Shown piece by piece: positions 8,870 to 17,785 of a DNA stretch of 64,000 bases. Within the stretch, counting starts at the first letter, position 1, and each line of letters opens with the position of its first letter. Origin of the DNA: Hyphomicrobiales bacterium (lineage in GTDB: Bacteria > Pseudomonadota > Alphaproteobacteria > Rhizobiales > Rhizobiaceae); the NCBI GenBank assembly GCA_900472485.1, contig UCII01000026.1, positions 62,001 to 126,000 on the forward strand, read 5' to 3'. Both the position numbers and the translations under genes were made by a program. Under the pieces are notes generated by a model. That model searched no databases. It was given only the letters and a program-made list of their open reading frames with translations, and was not told where the DNA came from.

Positions 8870-8939
8870 CGGCTGTCGTACTCACCCCTGACGACAGCCG
8901 GGAACCTCGGAAGCAGCCGCCTGGCCGCAACCGAGGTTC
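8870..8939. other. Two tandem stem-loops: candidate structured RNA
   Basis: A perfect 10-bp stem (8870-8879 with 8891-8900, 11-base loop) is followed one base later by a perfect 9-bp stem (8902-8910 with 8931-8939, 20-base loop). No long T-run follows on either strand, so these are not simple terminators. The pair lies in a long gene-free stretch about 190 bp before the GGDEF gene. It could be a 5' leader element or a small RNA; I do not recognise a known family. Confidence 0.4.
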
Positions 8940-9127
8940 TCGTCAGAAGATCGCGACGCCCACAGGTCTCCGCGCCGCGCGATGCAGACGAGGGTTCGTG
9001 CCTATGCGCCGGGAATAAGCTTTCCACGCTGGATATTCTCGCTTGATCCCGTGGCTGCATGTCATAATTGAGGGCTCGGCGTGGCATGTACTTTAGGAAT
9101 GCCTGAAAAGGGCGCAAAGGACGGCAG

Positions 9128-10930
9128 ATGAGAATTACCACAATTACGAATTGGGCCTACGGTATCACCGTGGTCCTGACCGTGCTGTCGGCTGTGGCAT
9201 TCATTCTCTCGGCCCGAAGCGCTGTGCAGGAGCGGCAGGCCGTGGAGCAGCATCTGTTGCTGAACAGCATGGGCGAGGAGCTTGCGCTCGGCGCGGAGGA
9301 AACGACGGACGAAGCCCGTCTCTATGTCATACGCGGCGAGGAAAGGCATCTGGATGCCTTCACCATCGACGAAGGTGAAGAGCGCCGCCGCGATACGGCG
9401 ATCAATGCCCTGCGCGGCCTCGGCATTCCGGATGCCGAGCGTCAGGTCATCGAGGAGGTGGCGGTCAATGCGGAGGCGCTCGATAAGGTGGAGGCGGCGG
9501 CGGTCGCCGGCTATAGCGGCGGCGATCAGACCGGTGCACGCGATACGCTGTTCGGCCCTGAACACGAGCGCTTCCAGACGGCACTGCTCAACAGCGTCAA
9601 TCAGCTTCGCGCCCTGGCGACGGCGCGCACCGAGGCGGCCTTCCGTTCCGCGCAGGCACGCAGCGATCTCTGGGCCAACATTGCCAAAGTGATGCTCACC
9701 TTGACTGCGGTCATATTCCTCGGCGTGCTCTATTTCATACTGCGGCGCCGGGTGGCGCTGCCGCTGGTGCGCATGACCGGGATCGTCAACCGGCTGGCAA
9801 GACAGGATTATGCCGTCGAGGTGCCGACCGACCGCCGCCGTGACGAGATCGGCGAGATGAACGATGCCATACAGATCTTCCGCGAGAACGGTCTGGAGCG
9901 GAACCGTCTCGACGCCGAGCGCAAGCGCGATCTGGAGACGAAGGATCTCATCCTGCAGATGATGCATCGCTTGCAGGCCTGCTACGCCCAGAATGAGCTT
10001 GCCGAAGTCGTCGCGCTCTTCGTGCCGCAGATCTTTCCTGGCGTCGCGGGATGCCTCTACACGATGAACGAAAGCAGGACGACACTCAGCGAAGTCAGCC
10101 GGTGGCTGGAGCCCGAACATACCGAGCCTTCCTTTGCCGCTTCCTCCTGCTGGGGCTTGCGCCGTGGCCGCCCGCATGTCAGCCATGTGGCGGATACCGA
10201 TATTCCTTGTCAGCATCTGGATCACTCCGGCGTGCCGGGTCTTTGCGTTCCCCTGACCGCGCTCGGCGAGGCGATCGGCCTGCTTTATTTCGAGGACCGC
10301 ACGAAGGATGCGACGGCCGCCGATGCGCCGCGGCTCTATCTGGAGCTGATCGCTGAGAATATCGGCCTTGCCATCGCCAACCTGCAACTGCGCGACCGGC
10401 TGATCAATCTTGCCGTACGCGACGCGCTGACAGGCCTGCTCAACAGGCGCTCGCTGGACGAGGCGCTCAACAACCTTCACAGAGATCAATCCGCCCGCAC
10501 GGTCATCTGCATGATGATCGACATCGATCACTTCAAGCGTTTCAACGACGAGTTCGGCCATGATGCCGGCGACGAGGTGTTGCGGCATGTCGGGCAGATC
10601 GTTGCCGATACGGTTGGCGACGCCGGTACGGTCTACCGCTTCGGCGGGGAGGAGTTGACGGTCATCGCCACCGACATGGCCGACGAACAAGGTTTTGCGC
10701 TCGCCGAAAAGCTGCGCACGAGCGTGTTCGGCACGCCCTTTTCTTATCGCGCGCGGATTGTCGGCCCGCTTTCTGTCTCCGTCGGCATCGCCTCTTCCCC
10801 AGTGTCGGGGCCGACCACGACGTTGATCAACCGTGCCGACGGCGCTTTGCTGAAAGCAAAGCTGAATGGCCGCAATAGGACGGTGGCGGCGTTTGCGCTC
10901 GCGCCGGAAGACGACGTGAAGATGGGATAG
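9128..10930 (+). CDS. Membrane-bound diguanylate cyclase (HAMP-GAF-GGDEF)
   Basis: Of 600 residues, a transmembrane helix at about 7-29 is followed by a periplasmic helical domain to about 185, a second helix near 190-208 and a HAMP linker. A GAF-like domain spans about 290-420 and a GGDEF domain about 430-590. The active-site signature is GGEEL (about 506-510), with upstream MMIDIDHFKRFND for metal and nucleotide binding, so cyclic-di-GMP synthesis is expected. No RxxD inhibitory site is evident five residues before the signature. AAGGACG precedes the ATG. The regulated output is not apparent from neighbours. Confidence 0.9.
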   Translation: MRITTITNWAYGITVVLTVLSAVAFILSARSAVQERQAVEQHLLLNSMGEELALGAEETTDEARLYVIRGEERHLDAFTIDEGEERRRDTAINALRGLGIPDAERQVIEEVAVNAEALDKVEAAAVAGYSGGDQTGARDTLFGPEHERFQTALLNSVNQLRALATARTEAAFRSAQARSDLWANIAKVMLTLTAVIFLGVLYFILRRRVALPLVRMTGIVNRLARQDYAVEVPTDRRRDEIGEMNDAIQIFRENGLERNRLDAERKRDLETKDLILQMMHRLQACYAQNELAEVVALFVPQIFPGVAGCLYTMNESRTTLSEVSRWLEPEHTEPSFAASSCWGLRRGRPHVSHVADTDIPCQHLDHSGVPGLCVPLTALGEAIGLLYFEDRTKDATAADAPRLYLELIAENIGLAIANLQLRDRLINLAVRDALTGLLNRRSLDEALNNLHRDQSARTVICMMIDIDHFKRFNDEFGHDAGDEVLRHVGQIVADTVGDAGTVYRFGGEELTVIATDMADEQGFALAEKLRTSVFGTPFSYRARIVGPLSVSVGIASSPVSGPTTTLINRADGALLKAKLNGRNRTVAAFALAPEDDVKMG

Positions 10931-10945
10931 GTTGGCAGGGTGTCT

Positions 10946-11524
10946 ATGGCGACGGTGAAAGCGATGATTCACAGGATTCTTCTGTTAGCGCTTGTCATTT
11001 TCTTCAATGCACAGGTCCATGCCGAACCATTGCGTCGGGATTATCCGGGATGGGTCGCAAGCTCGGCTAATTCGCAGCCCAGTGACACCATTTCCGACCT
11101 GGTTTTGCGTTGCAGAGGCGAGGGCTGTGCGAAAGACACGCTCGAATGTGTGGTATTTCACTTCGATGCTCCGGCTGGTCTTTCCGACATCAAATCGTTC
11201 GCCGATCCGGAAAAATTTCCTGTGGGCCAACTGAATTTCTGGATGGCGGCCAGCATCATGCAAGAGCGCAGAGATATTCTGCACGGCCGCACGGATTTGC
11301 AACCTTCGACGCCTCTCGCCCTTGGTCCGTCCAGAATTTCCAACATTGATATCGTCTCATCGACATCCGATGTCAGTGCCGGGCAAGCAGTCTTGAAGAT
11401 GTATCTTGCACTCTGGTTGGATGCCCCACAGCTGCGCGGACTTCGTTGCTCTTACATTGAGGATAATGGCGAGCAGACCAGTGACCGTGTGACTGAGCTC
11501 CTGAGAATCCTGTTGAAGGCATAA
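10946..11524 (+). CDS. Exported hypothetical protein
   Basis: About 192 residues. A signal peptide (MIHRILLLALVIFFNAQVHA, reached from the ATG at 10964) is followed by a mature region with three to four cysteines (LRCRGEGCAKDTLEC and a later LRCSYIED) that could form disulfides in the periplasm. Possible starts are GTG 10940, ATG 10946 and ATG 10964; I chose 10946 because AGGG lies five bases upstream. It begins 15 bp after the GGDEF gene, so it may share its transcript. I do not recognise the family. Confidence 0.65.
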   Translation: MATVKAMIHRILLLALVIFFNAQVHAEPLRRDYPGWVASSANSQPSDTISDLVLRCRGEGCAKDTLECVVFHFDAPAGLSDIKSFADPEKFPVGQLNFWMAASIMQERRDILHGRTDLQPSTPLALGPSRISNIDIVSSTSDVSAGQAVLKMYLALWLDAPQLRGLRCSYIEDNGEQTSDRVTELLRILLKA

Positions 11525-11653
11525 GCGCCTGCATATCTTGGACTGATTTGAATTGGCGAATAGGGATGCCAAAATCTGGTGCGATCGCCTTGCTGAATAC
11601 ATGCTTGGATTGTAGCCTGAGCTGAAAGTCGCATAGCGGAGGAGAGCGATTTC

Positions 11654-12727
11654 ATGGCCGTGACGCAGAGCAATTCACCCTTGTCGTCTGATCAGGAAAT
11701 TTTGCAGGCCATGGGCTTTGATCCCGGGCTCGGCCGCAAGTTTGAAGCCGGTATCGAATCCGGCCTGCTGCGCGATCTGCATGTCGTGCTTGCCGCCCGT
11801 TCCGGGCGTGTATGCCTGGAATATTATGCCGTTGGTTCCGACGAAAATTGGGGGGATCCGCTTGGGGATGTCGCCTTCGATGCGGATACGCTGCACGATC
11901 TTCGCTCCGTCACCAAGAGCATTGCCGGCCTTCTTTATGGCATCGCGCTCGACAGGGGATTCGTGCCGCCGCCGGATGCATCCCTCTATGAGCAATTCCC
12001 GGAATACGGGGATCTCGCCCGAGATCCTGCACGCGCCAAGATCACAATTGCCCACGCACTGACGATGACGCTGGGGATGGAGTGGGACGAGGATCGTCCC
12101 TATACCGACCCGCTGAACAGCGAAATTGCGATGGAGAACGCGCCGGACCGATATCGTTTCGTCCTGGAGCGTCCGCTGATCGCCGAGCCGGGAACGCGCT
12201 GGATTTATTCCGGCGGCAGCGTCGCGCTTGTCGGCGCGATCATCGAGCGCGGCACGGGCAAGCGCCTGCCTGATTTCGCGCGAGAGGTTCTCTTCGAACC
12301 GCTGGGGATTAAAAAATTCCATTGGAACGCCGGGCGTGACGGCGTGGCGTCGCCGGCATCCGGGTTGCGCCTGACTGCCCCCGATTTGCTGAAGATCGGC
12401 ATGCTTTTCCTCCAGAAGGGCGTATGGAGCGGCCAGAGGATTGTCTCGGAGGAGTGGATCACCCAATCCCTCGCGCCGGCGATTTCGACCGGGGACGGTT
12501 TGAGCTATGGCAGATTGTGGTTCTCAGGCGATGCACCGGTGCCGGCGTTTGACGGTTCGCGCCCGTGGTATGCCGGCTTTGGAAATGGCGGGCAAAGGCT
12601 TTGGCTGATGCCCGATGCGGGTATCGCCGCTGTCATCTATTCCGGCAAGTATAATTCTTGGGATGCCTGGATCACGCCCACCCGCGTCTGGCGCGAGATC
12701 ATTCTTGCCAATCTGCTGAAAGCGTGA
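11654..12727 (+). CDS. Serine hydrolase, beta-lactamase class C / penicillin-binding-protein-like
   Basis: This 357-residue protein has the nucleophile motif SxxK (Ser85-Val-Thr-Lys88 in LRSVTKSIAG) and a YSG element (RWIYSGGSVALVGAI) in the place of the YxN motif. The fold region VASPASGLRLTAPDLLKIG is typical of class C beta-lactamase-like esterases and peptidases. There is no signal peptide, which argues for a cytoplasmic esterase or amidase rather than a secreted beta-lactamase. A GGAGGAG ribosome site precedes the ATG. The next gene starts two bases after its stop, so it is probably co-transcribed with the acetyltransferase. Confidence 0.88.
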   Translation: MAVTQSNSPLSSDQEILQAMGFDPGLGRKFEAGIESGLLRDLHVVLAARSGRVCLEYYAVGSDENWGDPLGDVAFDADTLHDLRSVTKSIAGLLYGIALDRGFVPPPDASLYEQFPEYGDLARDPARAKITIAHALTMTLGMEWDEDRPYTDPLNSEIAMENAPDRYRFVLERPLIAEPGTRWIYSGGSVALVGAIIERGTGKRLPDFAREVLFEPLGIKKFHWNAGRDGVASPASGLRLTAPDLLKIGMLFLQKGVWSGQRIVSEEWITQSLAPAISTGDGLSYGRLWFSGDAPVPAFDGSRPWYAGFGNGGQRLWLMPDAGIAAVIYSGKYNSWDAWITPTRVWREIILANLLKA

Positions 12728-12729
12728 CG

Positions 12730-13287
12730 ATGGCGCCTTCAAAAATCGAGTTTCCCATACTTGTCACCGAGCGGCTGCGGCTGCGTGAAGCGAGTATGGA
12801 TGATCGCGACGACTTCCATGCGCTGATTTCGATTCCGGAGGTCACACGGTTCTCGAATTGGGTTGACGCGCCAAAAATGGCGCAGATCGAGCGCTCTCTG
12901 CGATGGATGATCAAGATCTTCCCCAAGGGAACGGGCTGTTCATGGATCATCGAGGATCGGGTTTCCGGCCGTTTGCTCGGTGCCATCCGTTTCAACAGTT
13001 TCGACCGGCGCGCCAAATGTGCCGAGCTGGGATATGAATTGCATCCTTCGGCCTGGGGCAAAGGGTTGATGAGCGAAGCGGCACGCGCCGTCGTGCGATG
13101 CGGCTTCGACGTTTTTTCGCTCAATCGCATCGAAGCCTGGACGTTGCCGGGAAACGGGGCTTCCGACCGGGTTTTGGAAAAAGCGGGCTTTCAATATGAG
13201 GGCACGCTGCGCCAGAAGGCGCGATTCAAAGAGGCCTTCCACGATTTCCGCATGTTCGGTTGCCTAGCTGACGACCGGCAGAACTAG
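12730..13287 (+). CDS. GNAT-family N-acetyltransferase (RimJ/RimL type)
   Basis: 185 residues. The opening ILVTERLRLREASMDD and the acetyl-CoA-binding core HPSAWGKGLMSEAARAVV, followed by NRIEAWTLPGNGASDRVLEKAGFQYEG, are standard for RimJ/RimL-type acetyltransferases of protein N-termini, amino acids or antibiotics. The ATG at 12730 lies two bases beyond the stop of the serine hydrolase, indicating an operon. The substrate cannot be predicted. It ends just before the convergent AraC gene. Confidence 0.9.
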   Translation: MAPSKIEFPILVTERLRLREASMDDRDDFHALISIPEVTRFSNWVDAPKMAQIERSLRWMIKIFPKGTGCSWIIEDRVSGRLLGAIRFNSFDRRAKCAELGYELHPSAWGKGLMSEAARAVVRCGFDVFSLNRIEAWTLPGNGASDRVLEKAGFQYEGTLRQKARFKEAFHDFRMFGCLADDRQN

Positions 13288-13290
13288 CCC

Positions 13291-14112
13291 TTAGTCCGTT
13301 CCCTGGCTGGTTTTGCCAGTCAATGTTGCGGATTGAAAATAATCCCGAGGCGAGCGGCCGAGCGAACGCCGGAACATAGCCGAGAAGGCGCTCGGGCTCT
13401 CATAGCCGCAGTCCAGCGCGACATCGAGAACGCTTCGGCCTTCCGCGAGCAAGGTGAGAGCCTTCAACATGCGTGCCTGTTGCCGCCATCGACCGAAGCT
13501 CAGTCCCGTTTCGCGCTGAAACAGCCGCATGAACGTCGCCCGGCTCATATGCAGCCCATCGGCCGCCTCTTCGATCGAGATTGTACCGGCAAGATCGTCG
13601 AGCAAGGTTTCGCAGAACGCCGCAAGCGCCGGATGTTTCGGTAGCGGTAGCTTCAGCGGCTGTGCCGGCAGGAAAGTGAGTTCAAGAAGCAGCAGGCGAA
13701 TAACCGCATTCGCGACTTCTTTGTGATCGGGTTTATCGACGAGGCCGGCGAGCCGCAGGATGAGCTCGCGCAGAAGCGGGGTGACTTCCACCACCATGCA
13801 CTCTTTCGGCAGGGTATCTCTGCCGTCGGCATCGATCAGCAACGAGCGAAATTGAACGCTTGTATGGCTTGTCGTCACATGCTCGAGATGCGGCGGCAGC
13901 CAGACCGCGCGGCTCGGCGGCACGACCCAGGTGCCGCTATCCGTGGTCAAAGAGATTACGCCGCTGACGGCGTAGAGCAGCTGCGCCTGCCTATGGCTGT
14001 GGCGAGAACTGGTGAAGCGATGATCGTCATGTGCGATGACGGCGACGCCTCGAGCGACATCGGCGCCGTGCTGCAGATAGGTTTGATCCTTTTGCGACGA
14101 TGATTGATCCAT
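13291..14112 (-). CDS. AraC-family regulator with N-terminal cupin
   Basis: 273 residues. The N-terminal half (about 25-120) is a cupin-like sensor (SSRHSHRQAQLLYAVSG, then VWLPPHLEHV). The C-terminal 100 residues carry two helix-turn-helices, with IEEAADGLHMSRATFMRLF and the family signature DVALDCGYESPSAFSAMFRR. It is convergent with the acetyltransferase and divergent from leuA across 294 bp. Nothing in the sequence ties it to leucine synthesis, so its target remains unknown. Confidence 0.92.
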   Translation of the reverse strand: MDQSSSQKDQTYLQHGADVARGVAVIAHDDHRFTSSRHSHRQAQLLYAVSGVISLTTDSGTWVVPPSRAVWLPPHLEHVTTSHTSVQFRSLLIDADGRDTLPKECMVVEVTPLLRELILRLAGLVDKPDHKEVANAVIRLLLLELTFLPAQPLKLPLPKHPALAAFCETLLDDLAGTISIEEAADGLHMSRATFMRLFQRETGLSFGRWRQQARMLKALTLLAEGRSVLDVALDCGYESPSAFSAMFRRSLGRSPRDYFQSATLTGKTSQGTD

Positions 14113-14253
14113 GCGCGCGAGAATATCAAAAATACCGGCAGTAACCTAGAGCTCCTTTCCAGCAGGATATCTCCTTTCGTGTCTGCCTCATCCCATAATC
14201 TGCATCGATCGGATCGGCCGCATAGCGCTGCCGCCGCATCGCAGCGCGTGCGG

Positions 14254-14337
14254 ATGGATGCCGGAGCCTCGTCCTGCATATCCGTTTCTCTTCAGCTTTC
14301 CGTTGCATTGCGACTTAGCCGCGGTCGTCGGGCCTGA
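14254..14337 (+). promoter_or_regulatory. Possible leucine-rich leader peptide of leuA
   Basis: A 27-codon open frame (MDAGASSCISVSLQLSVALR, then LSRGRRA) ends 69 bp before leuA and has four leucine codons within ten codons (CTT, CTT, TTG, CTT). After its stop a GC-rich segment can pair (a CGTCGGG arm near 14325 with CCCGGCG near 14345, one wobble), though no T-run follows. This resembles a translation-coupled attenuator for a leucine gene but is weak; it may be chance. Confidence 0.35.
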
Positions 14338-14406
14338 CGGCATCCCGGCGGCCGTATTCTGCTGTCCGCTTTCTCCCGAATTGACCGACACGCAACGGAA
14401 TGGATC

Positions 14407-16080
14407 ATGCTGAAGAATCCTGAAACCAAATATCGTCCCTTTATCTCGCCCATCGAATTGCCGGATCGGCAATGGCCGAACAGGCGCCTCGCCAAGGCAC
14501 CACGCTGGCTCTCAACGGATCTGCGCGACGGAAACCAGGCGCTCGCCAATCCCATGGATGTCGAGCGCAAGCTGCGCTTCTACGACATGCTGCTCGCCTC
14601 GGGCTTCAAGGAGATCGAGGTTGCCTTTCCATCCGCTTCGCAGATCGAATTCGATTTCGTCCGTGCGCTGATCGAAGAGGATCGTATCCCAGAAGACGTG
14701 ACGATCCAGGTGCTCATCCAGTCGCGCGCCGATCTCATCGCCCGTACCTTCGAATCCCTCATCGGCGCCCGCAAAGCCATCGTGCATCTCTATAATGCAA
14801 CCGCTCCGCTCTTCCGCCGCGTCGTCTTCGGCATGGAACGACATGAGATCGTCGACCTCGCCATCAGCGGCGTCACCGCCATGCGGGAGGAAAGCCTGAA
14901 GCAGCCGGAGACCGACTGGACCTTCGAATATTCGCCGGAAACCTTCTGCTTCACCGAGCCTGATTTCGCGCTCGAAATCTGCGAGCGCGTGCTCGATGTC
15001 TGGCAGCCGACTGCGGAGCGTCCCGCTATCCTCAACCTGCCGGCAACGGTGGAAGTGGCGATGCCGAATGTCTATGCCGACCAGATCGAATGGTTTTGCC
15101 GCCATATTTCGCGGCGCGAGGCCGTCATCATCAGCGTACATCCGCATAATGATCGCGGCACGGCGGTAGCTTCGGCCGAACAGGCACTGCTGGCGGGCGC
15201 CGATCGGGTCGAGGGTTGCCTGTTCGGCAATGGCGAGCGTACCGGCAATGTCGATCTGGTGACATTGGCGCTGAACCTCTATACGCAGGGTATCGATCCC
15301 GGCCTGACCTTTCCGTCGATCCGCGATGTGGTCAGGACGGTGGAATATTGCAACGGTCTGCCCGTTCATCCGCGCCACCCTTACGCCGGCGAACTCGTGC
15401 ACACGGCCTTCTCCGGGTCACATCAGGATGCGATCCGCAAGGGATTTGCCGCGCACGAGCGGCGCAACGACGGCGTCTGGGAAATGCCCTACCTGCCGGT
15501 CGATCCCGCCGATATCGGCGAGAGCTACGAGGCCGTCATCCGCGTCAACAGCCAGTCGGGGAAGGGCGGGGTTGCCTGGGTGATCGAGCAGGACAAAGGC
15601 CTGAAGTTGCCCCGCGCCATGCAAGTCGATTTCAGCAAGCGGGTGCAGTTCCTCGCCGATGAGACCAAGCGCGAACTGACAGCTGAGGATATCTGGAAGG
15701 CTTTCGTCCGCGCCTATCACGTTGACGATGTCGAGCGCTTTGCTCTTATAGATTACGAAGGCGGTTTTCGCCGGGGAGCGGGTGCAGAGCGCATCTTCAC
15801 CGGCCGGATTCGCCATGGCAATCGCGACGTTGCCGTCAGCGGTCGCGGTAACGGGCTCGTTTCGGCGGTGCTTGCCGCGATTGCCGAAACCTTCGGAGTG
15901 GAACTGAGCGTCATGGACTATCAGGAGCACGCATTGCGTCGCGGCAGCGACGCAAAGGCGGCCGCTTATCTGCAATGCGTCCGGCCGGACGGATCGCAGG
16001 TCTTCGGCGTCGGTATCGATGAAGATGTTGCAACGGCGACCGTCAAGGCGGTCCTCAGCGCCGCAAATGCGGCCGGCTGA
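14407..16080 (+). CDS. leuA: 2-isopropylmalate synthase
   Basis: This enzyme condenses acetyl-CoA and 2-ketoisovalerate in the first committed step of leucine synthesis. The 557-residue length and the opening YRPFISPIELPDRQWP mark the long form of LeuA found in actinobacteria and many proteobacteria. Catalytic elements include STDLRDGNQAL near residue 38, the metal-binding SVHPHNDRG, and GCLFGNGERTGNVD. The C-terminal 120 residues (GRIRHGNRDVAVSGRGNGLV onwards) form the leucine-responsive regulatory domain. It stands alone, with a possible leader peptide upstream and a hairpin after it. Confidence 0.95.
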   Translation: MLKNPETKYRPFISPIELPDRQWPNRRLAKAPRWLSTDLRDGNQALANPMDVERKLRFYDMLLASGFKEIEVAFPSASQIEFDFVRALIEEDRIPEDVTIQVLIQSRADLIARTFESLIGARKAIVHLYNATAPLFRRVVFGMERHEIVDLAISGVTAMREESLKQPETDWTFEYSPETFCFTEPDFALEICERVLDVWQPTAERPAILNLPATVEVAMPNVYADQIEWFCRHISRREAVIISVHPHNDRGTAVASAEQALLAGADRVEGCLFGNGERTGNVDLVTLALNLYTQGIDPGLTFPSIRDVVRTVEYCNGLPVHPRHPYAGELVHTAFSGSHQDAIRKGFAAHERRNDGVWEMPYLPVDPADIGESYEAVIRVNSQSGKGGVAWVIEQDKGLKLPRAMQVDFSKRVQFLADETKRELTAEDIWKAFVRAYHVDDVERFALIDYEGGFRRGAGAERIFTGRIRHGNRDVAVSGRGNGLVSAVLAAIAETFGVELSVMDYQEHALRRGSDAKAAAYLQCVRPDGSQVFGVGIDEDVATATVKAVLSAANAAG

Positions 16081-16100
16081 CGATCATCCGTTCCGCTCGC

Positions 16101-16127
16101 GCTATCGGCCGCAAATCGGCCGATAGC
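16101..16127. terminator. Hairpin after leuA
   Basis: A perfect 11-bp stem (16101-16111 with 16117-16127) has a five-base loop but no T-run. It lies between convergent genes and shares its 11-base core exactly with the terminator at 5117-5127. It probably ends or stabilises transcripts from both sides. Confidence 0.6.
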
Positions 16128-16159
16128 TGCTGGCTTGCGGGCGAGGAAGCCGGATTGCG

Positions 16160-17785
16160 TCATTCGATTGGCTGCAGCCAGCCTCGATAATGAACGACGG
16201 GGCCGATGAACGGCAGGGCGATCGGAACATCGAAGTAGAAGCGATCGTCCTCCGCCCATTCATGAGCGATGCTTTGGGGTGCCAGAAGGAGCGGCAGCGG
16301 AATGCGCAGGAACGACCAGTGCCGCATCTCCATGCTGAGCCCGTTGCCACGAGTGGGAAGATCGAAGGAAAAGCGGAAGGGACCGAAGCGTTCGACGAGG
16401 CGGCCATTCTCTTCGCTCAAATGGCTCAGGAAGCGCCGGCCGGAAAAATCCCGCGTCCATTCTTCGATCCCGTTGTTTTCCTCGAAGGAGACATGTAGCG
16501 CGTGCTTTCCGGCTGCGGGAAAGCCGAATATTCTCGCAACCAGCCAAGAAAGAGGGGAGCGTCCGCGGGTGACGACTGCCTCGCCCCTGGCGCCGCCATC
16601 GCCGAAGACATGGTGCATGGCGCGTACCGGCTCGGATAGATGAGCAAATGTGGGACCCATGACACGCTGATAGAGCGGCGTGTAAGGGGCTTCCGTCGTT
16701 TCCTCGGTGATTGCCAGATCGCGAAACAAGCTCCGGAAATCCTCAAGCGACAGGAGCCCGCCGGCGTGACGGGCGCCGGGTGAAAGACGACCGTCGCGCA
16801 AGGCCCGCGCCAGCAATTGTGCCGGAAGCGTGGGAATTTCCACGCCGTCGCCATTTCCGGCAATCAGGGTCCAGCGGCGAGCCTTCATGGTGCCTTGTGC
16901 CACGCCCTTGATCTCGATCGTCACAGCCGATCGCGCTGTGCCAAGCCCCGCCGTCAAGCGTTGCAGCGGCAGCAGAAAGCGGCGGATCTTCCGAAGCGAT
17001 GTCAACCAGCCCCAGGCAACCGGCCAAGACAGCAGCCAGAGGGCCAAAGTCTGAAAGGCGAATTCAGGCCCCGCCCGGAAGATGACGCTGGGCCGTCCGG
17101 CAAAGCTTTCGACCAGCAGGTCGTGATCCGGTACGTCGGCCAGCGCCACCAGCCGGTGCAGAGGGCGTTGGCCAGCGACGGCGTAGGTTTCGCGCTTCAG
17201 CATGTGCCAGCCCATCGCTTCTTGCCAGCGCCGGCCGCGCCAGAGCCGCACCGGCCTGCCGACATAACTCAGGATTGCCGATGCGACCGAGGCGCCGGCG
17301 GTCGCGCGGTTGGAGGCGCTGATCGACATTTCTATCGAACGAACTTCCTCCATGTCCTTGGCAAGGTCCGCCACCACGGCGCCGGAAAGCGCCGGCACGC
17401 TCGACGCCCCCGAGATAACCGTGACACCGGCCGCCTTGGCCCGTTCATCGAGGCAGCTGATCGCGCCGACCAAATCGCGCGCGTCGGCAAGATCGATGTA
17501 GTGGATACCAGCCTCTATGCAGGCTCGCGGAACTCTGTCATCGCTTTGCTGGAAGGGGCCTGCCGCATCGATGAGCACAAACGGCTCATACTTTTCGAGG
17601 ATCGCTGCGATATTGCCATTTCGATCGGCTTGCAGGGCAATTGCATGGGGCAAGCGAGCGGCGAGCGCTTTCGCGGCTTCGAGATTGCGTCCGGCGACCA
17701 GAACCTCGAAGCCGTCGCCGGCAAGGCGCCGCGACAGCCGCGCGCCGAACCCGCCATAGCCGCCGAGAACGAGGATTCTTTTCAA
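16160..17785 (-). CDS. Saccharopine-dehydrogenase-like / DUF4166 fusion protein
   Basis: About 541 residues. The N-terminal half is a Rossmann-fold saccharopine-dehydrogenase-like domain (MKRILVLGGYGGFGARLSRR, then VLIDAAGPFQ and YIDLADARD). The C-terminal part from about residue 370 (YTPLYQRVMGPTFAHLSEPV, ending in IGPVVHYRGWL) matches the DUF4166 pattern. I chose the TTG at 17783-17785 as start because it puts the nucleotide-binding loop at the N-terminus and overlaps the previous stop as TTGA. An ATG at 17827 is an alternative, but it would lie well inside the preceding gene. It is coupled to the DCC protein; the substrate is unknown. Confidence 0.8.
   Translation of the reverse strand: MKRILVLGGYGGFGARLSRRLAGDGFEVLVAGRNLEAAKALAARLPHAIALQADRNGNIAAILEKYEPFVLIDAAGPFQQSDDRVPRACIEAGIHYIDLADARDLVGAISCLDERAKAAGVTVISGASSVPALSGAVVADLAKDMEEVRSIEMSISASNRATAGASVASAILSYVGRPVRLWRGRRWQEAMGWHMLKRETYAVAGQRPLHRLVALADVPDHDLLVESFAGRPSVIFRAGPEFAFQTLALWLLSWPVAWGWLTSLRKIRRFLLPLQRLTAGLGTARSAVTIEIKGVAQGTMKARRWTLIAGNGDGVEIPTLPAQLLARALRDGRLSPGARHAGGLLSLEDFRSLFRDLAITEETTEAPYTPLYQRVMGPTFAHLSEPVRAMHHVFGDGGARGEAVVTRGRSPLSWLVARIFGFPAAGKHALHVSFEENNGIEEWTRDFSGRRFLSHLSEENGRLVERFGPFRFSFDLPTRGNGLSMEMRHWSFLRIPLPLLLAPQSIAHEWAEDDRFYFDVPIALPFIGPVVHYRGWLQPIE

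Larger units (their letters stand above)
8434..9127. other. 694-bp non-coding stretch with several inverted repeats
   Basis: No convincing gene is seen on either strand. The stretch holds an 11-bp inverted repeat (8726-8764) and two adjacent stem-loops (8870-8900 and 8902-8939), listed separately. It must also contain the promoters for the minus-strand DUF4173 operon and the plus-strand GGDEF gene. Its length is unusual for this gene-dense window. Confidence 0.6.

Noticed and set aside
8909..8918. GGAAGCAGCC, which occurs in signal recognition particle RNA
   Set aside because: The required GGTCAGG partner and surrounding hairpin of SRP RNA are missing, so the ten-base match is chance.
9062..10972. 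636-codon open frame on the minus strand
   Set aside because: It is fully antisense to the GGDEF protein, whose domains are unambiguous.
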